Virus record (IMG/VR): IMGVR_UViG_3300042922_000725
Coordinates: 28,584-92,583 of that record
Source: a virus
DNA: 64,000 bases
Reading direction: 5' to 3' (one strand)
Within the stretch, counting starts at the first letter, position 1, and the number at the start of each line of letters is the position of its first letter. Of this stretch, positions 35,378 to 43,810 are shown one piece after another. Both the position numbers and the translations under genes were made by a program. The notes below the pieces were generated by a model. The model made no database searches. It worked only from the letters and a program-made list of their open reading frames with translations, and was not told where the DNA came from.

Positions 35378-35683
35378 ATGGAAGTTTTATTAAATAAGTT
35401 TTCAATTGACGACATAAAAGAATTAGACAGTGTATTAGAAAAGATGAACGGTGATTTAGTTTCAATTCAATATGAAACGAAAGAATTTAATCCTTTCTAC
35501 TTCGAAAATTATTTTTTAGGTTATACGGATTGCGAAGGTATACATATTGGAAGCGATGAGTATACAAGTTGTGTCTTATGGGAAAAAATCTGTGACATAA
35601 TAATTAAAAGATTTTGTAAAAATATAGAATTTATTATATATTTACAGAGTGGTAGTGTCATTAGAATTAATAATGAAGTGTAA
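35378..35683 (+). CDS. Small acidic protein partnered with HTH gene (cassette 3)
   Basis: 101 residues, paralogous to 21119 (about half the residues look identical by eye) and more distantly to 16148. Shared landmarks are LVSIQYETKEFNPFY, FLGYTDCEGIHIGSDEYTSC and a C-terminal SGSVIRINN. No membrane segment. GGGGG lies before the ATG. Role unknown; it may be an antagonist of the HTH protein or a host-directed small protein. Confidence 0.65.
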   Translation: MEVLLNKFSIDDIKELDSVLEKMNGDLVSIQYETKEFNPFYFENYFLGYTDCEGIHIGSDEYTSCVLWEKICDIIIKRFCKNIEFIIYLQSGSVIRINNEV

Positions 35684-35769
35684 GTAAAATAAAAGCACCA
35701 ATGATGAAAAATATTACATATATTAATATATTAAAAATCATATAAATTAAAAGATGAGGTGTTTTTATT

Positions 35770-36684
35770 ATGGAAGAAAAATTTGAGCAATTAAAATGGG
35801 ACATAGTTTGTACAGGGAATGAAGTAATGATTTCAGATACTACTATTAAAATTCAAGAAATATATGGTGGATTTGGACAAGGTCAAAAGGTGTTAACAAT
35901 TCCACAAATAGCATTGTTACATGTTGATAATCCGAATGATAAAGAAGAAGTTAAAAAACGTATAAAAAGAATCAATGAACTTATAAATGATAATATTATT
36001 CTTGAAAGTGGGGATAAATATTTTGAATTTGGTATAGATATTATAGATTTAAAACGTGACGGTAGAAACGACCTGTTCACAAACCTTAAAAGAGCTGGAG
36101 TTTACACGCAAGCACAAATAGGAAACGCAACCAATTTGTATATATTATCCGAACAAGGATATTCTTTATTAATTAACTTAATGAAAGATACTCGTTCAAA
36201 AGTAATATATAAAAAAGTTATTCGAGACTATTTTAAATTAAAAGAGTATATATTAAGCAAAGAAGATACAGAACAATATATGCTTAGATTATTAGGTAAA
36301 AAAGAAAGAAAACGCACTACCGATACTATTAAATATTTTATAGACAATGGCTTTATAGAACATGACCCAAAAGACCCAAGAAGAAATGCTTATGCTAGAG
36401 AAACTAATTATATTTATAGATTATTGTTTGGAATGACAGCAAAAGAAATTGAAGCCTTTTTAGGATTAGAATTAAAACCGTATGATACTGTAAGAAACTA
36501 TTTATCTGCCAAAGATATTGATGATATTATGAGAATTGAAGGTAGAGTTGCTTATATGCAAGAAGATGACAAGAATTATAAACAAATACAAAATAGATTA
36601 AAAGAATTGTATTCGAGACCTAGAAGACCTCAAATGGCTGATAAAAGCATTTCACTAATAAAAAGACTTTCAGCAACAGAATAA
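35770..36684 (+). CDS. Phage antirepressor-like protein, paralogue of 28976
   Basis: 304 residues. Residues 30-155 share with 28976 GGFGQGQKVLTIPQIALL, INELINDNI, DIIDLKRD and NATNLYILSEQGYSLLI. Residues 175-304 differ and look like a separate DNA-binding C-terminus (RRNAYARETNYIYRLLFGMT). AGATGAGGTG precedes the ATG. It follows cassette 3 and could be controlled with it. Confidence 0.6.
   Translation: MEEKFEQLKWDIVCTGNEVMISDTTIKIQEIYGGFGQGQKVLTIPQIALLHVDNPNDKEEVKKRIKRINELINDNIILESGDKYFEFGIDIIDLKRDGRNDLFTNLKRAGVYTQAQIGNATNLYILSEQGYSLLINLMKDTRSKVIYKKVIRDYFKLKEYILSKEDTEQYMLRLLGKKERKRTTDTIKYFIDNGFIEHDPKDPRRNAYARETNYIYRLLFGMTAKEIEAFLGLELKPYDTVRNYLSAKDIDDIMRIEGRVAYMQEDDKNYKQIQNRLKELYSRPRRPQMADKSISLIKRLSATE
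36499..36520 (+). other. Sequence with no separate feature (part of 35770 gene)
   Basis: This stretch lies inside the antirepressor C-terminal coding region and holds nothing additional; it is listed only to state that no internal promoter or start was found in the 35770 gene. Confidence 0.2.
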
Positions 36685-36692
36685 GCTTATCT

Positions 36693-36720
36693 AAGACTAG
36701 GTTTATATATCTAGTCTTTT
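36693..36720 (+). terminator. Terminator after the 35770 gene
   Basis: AAGACTAG (36693-36700) pairs with CTAGTCTT (36711-36718) followed by TTTT. Confidence 0.8.
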
Positions 36721-36726
36721 CTATTA

Positions 36727-36756
36727 TTGACATTTATTCACACTCAAATGTATAAT
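36727..36756 (+). promoter_or_regulatory. Promoter of the PIN toxin-antitoxin pair
   Basis: TTGACA (36727-36732), 18 bases, TATAAT (36751-36756), placed right after a terminator and 37 bases before the antitoxin-like gene. Confidence 0.7.
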
Positions 36757-36792
36757 ATAATTAACATTCATTATTATGAATAGAGGTGTGAA

Positions 36793-37077
36793 ATGATAAG
36801 AAATAGAGAATTAAAAAGAACACGTAGAAATATTGTTTCTACAGATAATAAAAAAGCTCAATTGGTTCAAATTATTAAAGATTTAAGTTTAAAACATAAA
36901 GGAGGGAAATTGGCTATGAAAGTAATAGTTGAAAAACCTATTAAGCCAGAAGAATCTATCCTTAGCAGGTCTTCCAGACATTATATAGATGAAAACGGAA
37001 TTATAAGAAGTAATTCTAAACGGTCAAATATGGTTTTCAAGAGAATGTTGGAGGAAGAAGGCAGTGAAAGAGATTAA
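36793..37077 (+). CDS. Candidate antitoxin of a PIN module
   Basis: 94 residues, basic at the N-terminus (RNRELKRTRRNIVST) and charged at the C-terminus (FKRMLEEEGSERD), with no recognised DNA-binding fold. AGAGGTG precedes the ATG. Its end overlaps the GTG start of the PIN gene by 14 bases, the coupled order typical of antitoxin-toxin pairs. The antitoxin role is inferred from position. Confidence 0.5.
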   Translation: MIRNRELKRTRRNIVSTDNKKAQLVQIIKDLSLKHKGGKLAMKVIVEKPIKPEESILSRSSRHYIDENGIIRSNSKRSNMVFKRMLEEEGSERD

Positions 37078-37765
37078 TTATCCAAATAATTTGTTATCTT
37101 TTAATAAGGATATTAAAGTATTATTAGATGCAAACATATTTTTACACGATTTATATAGTAGCGACAAGGTAGGAATTATATGTTCAAAATTATTAAAGGA
37201 ATTATCGGATTCAAGTACACAAATATATATATCAAATGTAATAATTTCAGAAGTTTTAAATAAGATTATAAAAGCAGAGTTTGAGTCTGATATGTATTAT
37301 AAATTGGATAAAATTGTTCCTATAAATTCCACAAAAATTATTGATAAGATTGTTTCTGTATTAAATAGTAGTCATGGTTTTAATATAAAATTAGAAGATA
37401 AAGATATAATGGATAAAATAAATTTAGCTCAATGTTTTAATATTTTAAATAAAAATAAAATGAACAGGTATTTATTAAAACCATATTTTGATATTACAAT
37501 TAATATTTATAATAATTTTAAGAAAAAATTAGGACTTGAATATCTGATGGTATCAGAAGATATTTATAACAAATCTTTAAATAATTTTCAAATTCAAATG
37601 ATGAATATAAATGATGCTCAACATTTACAAGTTGCTTTAGATAATAAAATGGATTATATAATCACTACAGATAAAGATTTTTCATTTGTTGCAGAGGTGT
37701 ATGAGACTAAAATACTTAAAATAGATAAAAATAGTGAAGATATTGATTATGTTGCAATAAATTAA
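37064..37765 (+). CDS. PIN-domain ribonuclease, VapC-like toxin candidate
   Basis: 233 residues, GTG start overlapping the upstream gene. Acidic PIN residues are in place: D22 (LLDANIFLHD), E63 (IISEVLNK), D184 (NINDAQHLQVAL) and D203 (IITTDKDFSF). It is larger than typical VapC (about 130 residues) because of an insert at 70-175. It may cleave RNA and act as an addiction or abortive-infection module for the prophage. Confidence 0.65.
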   Translation: MKEINYPNNLLSFNKDIKVLLDANIFLHDLYSSDKVGIICSKLLKELSDSSTQIYISNVIISEVLNKIIKAEFESDMYYKLDKIVPINSTKIIDKIVSVLNSSHGFNIKLEDKDIMDKINLAQCFNILNKNKMNRYLLKPYFDITINIYNNFKKKLGLEYLMVSEDIYNKSLNNFQIQMMNINDAQHLQVALDNKMDYIITTDKDFSFVAEVYETKILKIDKNSEDIDYVAIN

Positions 37766-37880
37766 GTTATATAGATATTTACTTTAAAATTTGGTTATAA
37801 TAGGTTGTACGTCATTATGAAAAATGAATATTAAAACCTCTGATTAATTTTAGTGGTTTTACTATAATTTAAAATTTATC

Positions 37881-37897
37881 AATAAAATATAAACAAA
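37881..37897 (+). repeat. 17-mer AATAAAATATAAACAAA, copy 3
   Basis: Identical to 6922-6938 and 29967-29983; the terminator hairpin 37914-37952 and then the fibre gene follow. Confidence 0.5.
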
Positions 37898-37913
37898 ATA
37901 AAACCCAATAAAT

Positions 37914-37952
37914 GAGCTGTTTTATTAATCAATTATAAACAGTTCTTTTTTT
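37914..37952 (+). terminator. Terminator ahead of the fibre gene cluster
   Basis: GAGCTGTTT (37914-37922) pairs with AAACAGTTC (37937-37945, one G-U) and runs into seven T. It lies 28 bases before the 37980 start. A weaker AAAACC/GGTTTT hairpin lies at 37833-37860. Confidence 0.75.
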
Positions 37953-37979
37953 ATTTGCAAAAGAAAGCGAGGTAATAAA

Positions 37980-40184
37980 ATGGCAGAATTATATAATTAT
38001 TACTATACACAAAGATTCATAAATTCTACAACAGGTGCGCCAGAAAGTCGTTTACAATCAAATGAACCACACAAAGTTCTTGATTACAAAATTACACTAG
38101 ATACTATACCCGACCAATATTATAGAACTTCCGTGGTGTGTTCTACAGTTCCAAGTATGTATGAAATACCTTTACAAGCCATGATAACAGCATCAAATCA
38201 GTACAAGGTGGATTATTATTCTGGAAGTGGATTTATATATTTTCATTCCTCAATGGAGGGTAAAGCTGTAACAGTTACATATCGTGGTAAGGGATGGATA
38301 ATAGTTGACATTAGTAGAATGGGAACACTAGTGGAAGGTCAAACAGTGCCTCAAACTATAAAAGAGATGATTGATGATTTTAGTGAAGCTGAAGCTCAAA
38401 GAGTTTTAAATGAGGAACAAAGACAAGAAGATGAAGATATAAGAAAAGGAAACGAAATAATACGTACAGCTAACGATGCAACACGACAAGCGGTAATAAA
38501 TGCATTCAAAGTAAATGAACCATATAATAATACTCATTCATATATGCCTTTAAACAAAGTATCATACATGGGTAATTTTTATCAAAACCAAATAGCATGT
38601 AGCGGAATAGCTCCAGACCCATTAGGTTCATCAACTAATTGGTTACTAATTGCACAAAGAGGTAACGACGGACTAGCTTCATTTAGAGAAACAACAATAA
38701 CCGTTTCGTCTAACGGAACAACTCATATAGTGCATGGACTAGATTTTGACCCACTTCATGATGCATTGAAAGTGACAGGAGAATATGGACAAAAATTATT
38801 TAAAACCGAGCAATATACACTAAATGCTGATAATTTATCTATAGATTTGGTAGGATGGACAGCGGATGCCGGATTTAAGTTTAACTTTGAATTATTAAAA
38901 GGAATGAACGATGCAACTCTACAAGAATTAGTCGATGAAGCTGTAATTGCTAAAACTGAATTACAAGCTGTATTAGACGATGCAGAAGAGTTAATTGAAT
39001 TAGGAAATACGGTTGCAGGGCATACAACACAGATAGCGAGTATAAATGATGAAATAGGTGATATTAATACAGCTATAGAAAATATTGAAAGCGATGTAAC
39101 ATCAATAAGTGGTGGACTTACATCTCACTTAAACGATACTATTTCACATGCGGAAACTTCAACAAGAACTCTTTATGTAGATATTACAAACGGGAATAAT
39201 AGCAACAGCGGAACACAAGCAGCACCTTTTCAAACTTTAACATATGCCTTGACAAAAATAAAAAAGAATTTATATTCAGATGTAAAGATAAGAATACTTC
39301 AAGGCGATTATACTTCTGAGGGTGTTGTAAATATAAATAATTTTAAAAGTGCATACTTAATTATAACCGCGTTTGATGGAACAAACGATGTGTCCACTTT
39401 AAGTGATAGCTACAACTTTTTCAAGTTTAGAGTAGATAGTTGTGATAAAATACAAATACAAGGTTTAAAAATTAATTGGAATCAAGCAAATGATTACGGT
39501 ATTTTTACAACAAATACCCGGTTCGGCTATTACATTGGAATAAAAAACACTGACACAACTGCACTAAATAATGGATTTGGCGTTACAGTTAACTCAGAAG
39601 TATATTTAGATGGTTGCTTATGTTCCGGCAAAGATACGGTTGTTAGTTGTAATTTTGGTAGTAGAGTTGTATCTGCAAATTGGGATTCGGGGTCAACTGG
39701 AAACAGAGTTGGTTTGTGGGCGCATGGAGGTTCGATAATATTTAAAGACGGAAATCAACCCGTTGGAACAGTTTATAATGATAATGTAGATCATGGCGGT
39801 AAAATAGTAGAAGAATCTGGTCAAAACAGAACTAGCCAAACGTTTTTTACAGCAAATGCAACTACAACTGGATATATTGATATCCCTATAAACTTACCAA
39901 TATCACCATCATGGATTAAAATTGATTCAATACTGACAGGGTCAAAAGAAATGTCATGGGGACAATGGAGCAAAAACAAAGGTACGCCGTCTCAAAGCTG
40001 TGTATTTAGAAACAATGCCGACACAGTTGGTGGCAGCTACGACATGGCTCAATTGAATGATGGAGGAGGAAACGTTGTACAATATCAAGTTAATTTAGCA
40101 TATCCTAGCGTAATACGATTAAACATTACTAAGACTGGTTCTCCAACAGGAACTATATATTTAAATGTATTGTGCGGTTGTTAA
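37980..40184 (+). CDS. Tail fibre / upper-baseplate protein with beta-helix region
   Basis: 734 residues. Residues 1-115 form a beta-rich attachment domain. Residues 120-160 are a coiled coil (EAEAQRVLNEEQRQEDEDIR). Residues 165-225 resemble a carbohydrate-binding-like module (NTHSYMPLNKVSYMGNFYQN). Residues 245-310 are shared with the 8727 protein. Residues 390-560 begin with the DUF1565-type motif TLYVDITNGNNSNSGTQAAP and form a beta-helix. The C-terminus is a beta sandwich with Cys-Gly-Cys at the end. It likely joins the baseplate to receptor-binding parts. Confidence 0.7.
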   Translation: MAELYNYYYTQRFINSTTGAPESRLQSNEPHKVLDYKITLDTIPDQYYRTSVVCSTVPSMYEIPLQAMITASNQYKVDYYSGSGFIYFHSSMEGKAVTVTYRGKGWIIVDISRMGTLVEGQTVPQTIKEMIDDFSEAEAQRVLNEEQRQEDEDIRKGNEIIRTANDATRQAVINAFKVNEPYNNTHSYMPLNKVSYMGNFYQNQIACSGIAPDPLGSSTNWLLIAQRGNDGLASFRETTITVSSNGTTHIVHGLDFDPLHDALKVTGEYGQKLFKTEQYTLNADNLSIDLVGWTADAGFKFNFELLKGMNDATLQELVDEAVIAKTELQAVLDDAEELIELGNTVAGHTTQIASINDEIGDINTAIENIESDVTSISGGLTSHLNDTISHAETSTRTLYVDITNGNNSNSGTQAAPFQTLTYALTKIKKNLYSDVKIRILQGDYTSEGVVNINNFKSAYLIITAFDGTNDVSTLSDSYNFFKFRVDSCDKIQIQGLKINWNQANDYGIFTTNTRFGYYIGIKNTDTTALNNGFGVTVNSEVYLDGCLCSGKDTVVSCNFGSRVVSANWDSGSTGNRVGLWAHGGSIIFKDGNQPVGTVYNDNVDHGGKIVEESGQNRTSQTFFTANATTTGYIDIPINLPISPSWIKIDSILTGSKEMSWGQWSKNKGTPSQSCVFRNNADTVGGSYDMAQLNDGGGNVVQYQVNLAYPSVIRLNITKTGSPTGTIYLNVLCGC

Positions 40185-40241
40185 TTACTTAAAGTTAATA
40201 AAATCAATTTTTTATAGTAAAAAACTGAATATAAACAATAC

Positions 40242-40297
40242 AAAACTTGCAGTATTTTAATTATTTAAGTGACTATTTAGTTAATATTGCAAGTTTT
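40242..40297 (+). terminator. Hairpin ahead of the second tailspike gene
   Basis: 15-bp arms (40242-40256 and 40283-40297, one G-U pair) with a 26-nt loop and TTATTAT behind. ATATAAACAA lies 13 bases before it, similar to the core of the 17-mer found ahead of other hairpins. Confidence 0.65.
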
Positions 40298-40333
40298 ATT
40301 ATACTTGGAATTAAAACAGAAGGAGGAATTTTT

Positions 40334-41950
40334 ATGGGAGAACCCAAATTAACTGAAAAAATTAAAAGCCTTGATTCGCAATTGGCAGAAATAGATAACA
40401 AATTTAATAGCACTATTATTAATGTCAAATACCCACCACTAGGACTAACGCCAGCAGTAGGCGACGGAGTAACGGACGATTGGTCTGCTCTGCAAGCAAT
40501 TTTCAACTATGCTTATGATAATGACTGTAGAATATATTTACCAGCAGGTAATTACCTTATTTCAAAACCATTAATTGTTTATAGCTATTCTGACGATTAC
40601 GGCAACCAAATATTACTTATTGATGGTGCTGGGCAAGATGTATCTGTAATAGTAAAAAATAATAATACTACATTAGGCACAGGCGAATATGCTACTATTG
40701 ATGCAATTATGATTATCGCAAATCAGTACACCAAAAACGGGCAAGCTATAACAAATATTTGGTCGCATGAAAGTATTACTGAAAAAGGAGTTTTGTCAAA
40801 TTTTTCATTGAAAAGTACGGCAACAACACCTGTATCGTATGGTATTTATTCATATGGATTATTCTTTTTTAAGTTCTTTGGAATGAGTTTTCTTGATATG
40901 AATACCGCTTTTGCGACAACAAGATATTGCAGTTTCAACATATTTGAAAAACTTGAAGTAAAGCAATGTGCGATTGGATTTAATATTTGGAGCGACGCAA
41001 GCGGTGCAACAACACTTAGATTTTTGGATATTCACTTAAATGGAGTAACACAATATGGCTATAAGATTAAAGGACATGCTATGTTTGAGGATTGTTCAAA
41101 TGATGGAGGAAGTTTAGTTGCGTATTACTTTCTTTGTAGCAGAGCAACACTAATCAATTGTCACTCTGAAAGTCCAGCTTGTTCACAAGTTATTTATGCT
41201 GATGGTAACACTACATGGGGTCCCTCAACCATTACTTTGCTTAATTGTGGGATCATGACTCCTTTAAGTACAACAAATCCAACATTCCAGTTAAATAATA
41301 TGACAACCTTACATTGCATAGATTTAAAGATTACAACAACGGTTGTCGGTGGTCTTCCAACAACACCAGCCGGAAAACTATATCAAGCGTCTGCAAATAG
41401 TAGAATGATATTTGACAACTTAAAATTTATAGGCGCGCAATACGCAACAAAAGTTAATTACAGTATCAGTGAAAATGAAAAAGTTATTGTATCTGACAGA
41501 AACCGTTTGAATACACCAAAACATACTTATATGGCATATGTTCCAGGTGCGGTTCCGTCCGGAGAATATAACACATCAACTGTGACTAATGACGGTGAAA
41601 ATCTTATTTTTACAATGAGTGGAGAAGCCGGGAAAGGTTATCAAGGTATTGCATTTGAAACTGGATTTAAGATGGATAGTTACTCTAGGCTATACATGAA
41701 AACCTCTATTGACTTCACGAATGCAAGTGGAAACAGTGCATTACTTAGAATATTAACCAGTACTAGAAGTGGTGTTAATACTTCTGCAACAGTATACAAT
41801 GATGTGATTAAAACATTATCATTTACGGCTGACATAACAGACTACGAGTACTGGATTGATATATCTGATTTATACGGTACATATTATGCAGAAGTAGTAT
41901 TGACGAATATTGGTACTATGACTATTAAAGAAATAGCGTTATTAAAGTAA
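40334..41950 (+). CDS. Tailspike, pectate-lyase superfamily
   Basis: 538 residues from the ATG at 40334, chosen for the GAAGGAGGAA just upstream; the longer frame starting at 40247 runs through the hairpin. A short coiled N-terminus (LTEKIKSLDSQLAEIDNKF) is followed by the pectate-lyase-3 motif GDGVTDDWSALQAIFNYAYD and IYLPAGNYLISKPLIV. The beta-helix runs to about residue 390, then a C-terminal beta domain. It probably binds or cleaves a host surface polysaccharide. Confidence 0.75.
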   Translation: MGEPKLTEKIKSLDSQLAEIDNKFNSTIINVKYPPLGLTPAVGDGVTDDWSALQAIFNYAYDNDCRIYLPAGNYLISKPLIVYSYSDDYGNQILLIDGAGQDVSVIVKNNNTTLGTGEYATIDAIMIIANQYTKNGQAITNIWSHESITEKGVLSNFSLKSTATTPVSYGIYSYGLFFFKFFGMSFLDMNTAFATTRYCSFNIFEKLEVKQCAIGFNIWSDASGATTLRFLDIHLNGVTQYGYKIKGHAMFEDCSNDGGSLVAYYFLCSRATLINCHSESPACSQVIYADGNTTWGPSTITLLNCGIMTPLSTTNPTFQLNNMTTLHCIDLKITTTVVGGLPTTPAGKLYQASANSRMIFDNLKFIGAQYATKVNYSISENEKVIVSDRNRLNTPKHTYMAYVPGAVPSGEYNTSTVTNDGENLIFTMSGEAGKGYQGIAFETGFKMDSYSRLYMKTSIDFTNASGNSALLRILTSTRSGVNTSATVYNDVIKTLSFTADITDYEYWIDISDLYGTYYAEVVLTNIGTMTIKEIALLK

Positions 41951-41968
41951 GTATTAATTAACTATCGG

Positions 41969-41985
41969 AAAAATTACGAACTTAA
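41969..41985 (+). repeat. 17-mer AAAAATTACGAACTTAA, copy 2
   Basis: Identical to 13243-13259. Both copies follow the end of a gene for a surface-glycan-related protein. Confidence 0.45.
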
Positions 41986-41998
41986 TAAATTCAATTAC

Positions 41999-42019
41999 AA
42001 GACCGCCGAGGTCTTTTTT
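41999..42019 (+). terminator. Terminator after the tailspike gene
   Basis: AAGACC (41999-42004) pairs with GGTCTT (42010-42015) around GCCGA, then TTTTT. Confidence 0.8.
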
Positions 42020-42060
42020 ATTTTATAATAAATTTATTATTGTGTTTTTAGAGAAAATAT

Positions 42061-42129
42061 TTGTGACATATTACAAAAATGTAGTGAAATATTATATGTT
42101 TTGTAGGTTATATTTGTGAGAAGTTACAA
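42061..42129 (+). repeat. Two copies of the dyad TTGTGA-N4-TTACAA
   Basis: Exact copies at 42061-42076 and 42114-42129, spaced 53 bases (about five helical turns). Another exact copy is at 52358-52373 and a one-mismatch copy at 52400-52415. The imperfect dyad fits a dimeric DNA-binding protein. Confidence 0.55.
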
Positions 42130-42160
42130 TGAAGGTTTTTTGGATTGTGACTTCTTTTTT
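42119..42160 (+). terminator. Hairpin before the 42178 gene
   Basis: AGAAGT-T-ACAAT (42119-42130) pairs with ATTGT-G-ACTTCT (42144-42155) with one T-G pair, then TTTTT. Its left arm overlaps the second TTGTGA-N4-TTACAA site. Confidence 0.7.
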
Positions 42161-42177
42161 AAATTAGGAGGGATTTT

Positions 42178-42375
42178 ATGAATTTAAATAAATTATCTGA
42201 AAATGAAATAGAGGAATTAAAAAATATAATATTTTGGGCAATCTCTGAAGGATATAATACAAATTTGACGACTAAACTTTTAGTAAACAAACTTGCTATA
42301 ACAAAAGAAGATGTAGAATATATGGAATATCTTGATGAGAATTGTAATGTTGGTGAAAAATTAACTGATAAATAA
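42178..42375 (+). CDS. Small acidic protein in the fibre cluster
   Basis: 65 residues, acidic, helical, no motif (NLNKLSENEIEELKNIIFWA...). AGGAGGG precedes the ATG. It is 16 bases before the next fibre gene. Function unknown; it might be a fibre assembly chaperone. Confidence 0.5.
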   Translation: MNLNKLSENEIEELKNIIFWAISEGYNTNLTTKLLVNKLAITKEDVEYMEYLDENCNVGEKLTDK

Positions 42376-42391
42376 TCAGGAGGTGTTATAA

Positions 42392-43426
42392 ATGGGAAAA
42401 CCAATATTCGAAATGGATGTAATTAATGGATTGAGTTCAGAGTTAACTAATCTTTTGGTTAAACCATCGGGATACTTATATGTAGCAAAGAGTGGAGACG
42501 ACACGAGTGGTGATGGGAGTGCAAGCAAACCGTTTTTAACAATAGGTAAGGCTATTACAACGGCAACAAGTGGAACAACAATATTTATATATCCTGGAAC
42601 TTATACAGAAAGCTTAACATTAAAAGCTGGAGTAAACTTAACATCTTCTGCGAGATATTCGGTATATGTAAGAGGAAATGTAATCGCAAATTTTACAGGA
42701 GCGGTATTCGCTGAGAAAATTGTATTTCAAAGTAGTTCTGGAATAGTAATGAATTTTATTGGAACTGGAGTTCAAAACTTTCAAGCTTTAATGTGCAGCT
42801 TCGATTCTTTAAGTGGAAATAATTCAAATGCTATAGATTATTCAAATACAAATTCTTCAAGTAGATTTTTCTTATATGATAGTATTGCAAGTGTGGCTAC
42901 TTCCACAGGTGGAGCAAAAGTATTCTCAAGTACTTCTGGTTCTTTTGGTTCAGTTGTGTTTGACAAAACAACTTGTCAAATTACTGACAATGCAAATAAT
43001 ATATGTTTAAATTTATTAGGTGGAATTAATTATACTCATACTCAAGACCAAATAAAAGGTCAAGTTGTTGTTGGTGGAATTGCCAATTGTACCATTGCAA
43101 TATTAACTATGCAAACAAATTCTGTACCAGTCTTAGTCACTAATTCAACTGGAACAACAACGGTTTCTGAAGTAATAGTTTCTACAACTTCAACACCTGC
43201 TTTTAGTGGTGCAGGAATTTTAGTTTATATGGCTTTGATATATGCAAGCACAGGAGTGGGGGGTGCTTCAACTCTAACTGGTGGACTAGGGGCAATTCCA
43301 CTTGCAATGGCACCAATTAGATTAAGAGCAGGTTCTTTAACTACTGGTAAGAATGATGGGACGTTTGAATATGATGGGAACCATCTTTACTTTACAATTG
43401 GAACAACTAGAAACACTATTGTTTAA
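42392..43426 (+). CDS. Tail fibre with DUF1565-type beta-helix
   Basis: 344 residues. After a short N-terminal helix comes YLYVAKSGDDTSGDGSASKP, the DUF1565 start also seen in the 37980 fibre, then a Ser/Thr-rich beta-helix (about 45-280) and a C-terminal strand domain ending YFTIGTTRNTIV. AGGAGGTG precedes the ATG. It probably binds a cell-surface receptor. Confidence 0.65.
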   Translation: MGKPIFEMDVINGLSSELTNLLVKPSGYLYVAKSGDDTSGDGSASKPFLTIGKAITTATSGTTIFIYPGTYTESLTLKAGVNLTSSARYSVYVRGNVIANFTGAVFAEKIVFQSSSGIVMNFIGTGVQNFQALMCSFDSLSGNNSNAIDYSNTNSSSRFFLYDSIASVATSTGGAKVFSSTSGSFGSVVFDKTTCQITDNANNICLNLLGGINYTHTQDQIKGQVVVGGIANCTIAILTMQTNSVPVLVTNSTGTTTVSEVIVSTTSTPAFSGAGILVYMALIYASTGVGGASTLTGGLGAIPLAMAPIRLRAGSLTTGKNDGTFEYDGNHLYFTIGTTRNTIV

Positions 43427-43475
43427 AAATAACTAGATATTGACAATAAAATTGAAACAAGAAGGGAATGATTTT

Positions 43476-43808
43476 ATGAGCAATGTATGTATGACTAATT
43501 TTATATTTTTAAAAAATGCTACAGACGTAACCGATGGACAAATATTAACAATTGCATCTTGCTACAATTCAGTTTCAATTGAGGTTACAGGTACAGGGAC
43601 AAGTAAAGTTGTTTTTGAAGCAAGTGTAACTGGAGAAAACTGGATTCCAATAATAGGTGCGGATTTGACCACGTTGGATACACTTTCTGAAACAACTGAT
43701 AAAGGTAAAATATTTTTATTTAGTTTAACGGGTTTATATAAGTTTAGATGTAGAGTTGATAGTTATAGTAATGGAACAGTAACTTGTATAGGAAGAGTGG
43801 TGAATTAA
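43476..43808 (+). CDS. Small beta-sandwich fibre-associated protein
   Basis: 110 residues from the ATG at 43476, chosen for AAGAAGGGAATG; the frame upstream is open but lacks a ribosome site. It is beta-rich, with SVSIEVTGTGTSKVVFEASV and a Cys-containing end (GTVTCIGRVVN). The 46712 protein has the same size and pattern, and both precede larger fibre genes. Confidence 0.55.
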   Translation: MSNVCMTNFIFLKNATDVTDGQILTIASCYNSVSIEVTGTGTSKVVFEASVTGENWIPIIGADLTTLDTLSETTDKGKIFLFSLTGLYKFRCRVDSYSNGTVTCIGRVVN

Positions 43809-43810
43809 AT

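Noticed and set aside
36499-36520. Possible internal element in the 35770 gene
   Set aside because: Only coding sequence; the corresponding low-confidence feature entry states that nothing separate is present.
40247-40334. N-terminal extension of the second tailspike
   Set aside because: It runs through a 15-bp hairpin and lacks a ribosome site; AGGAGG precedes the ATG at 40334.
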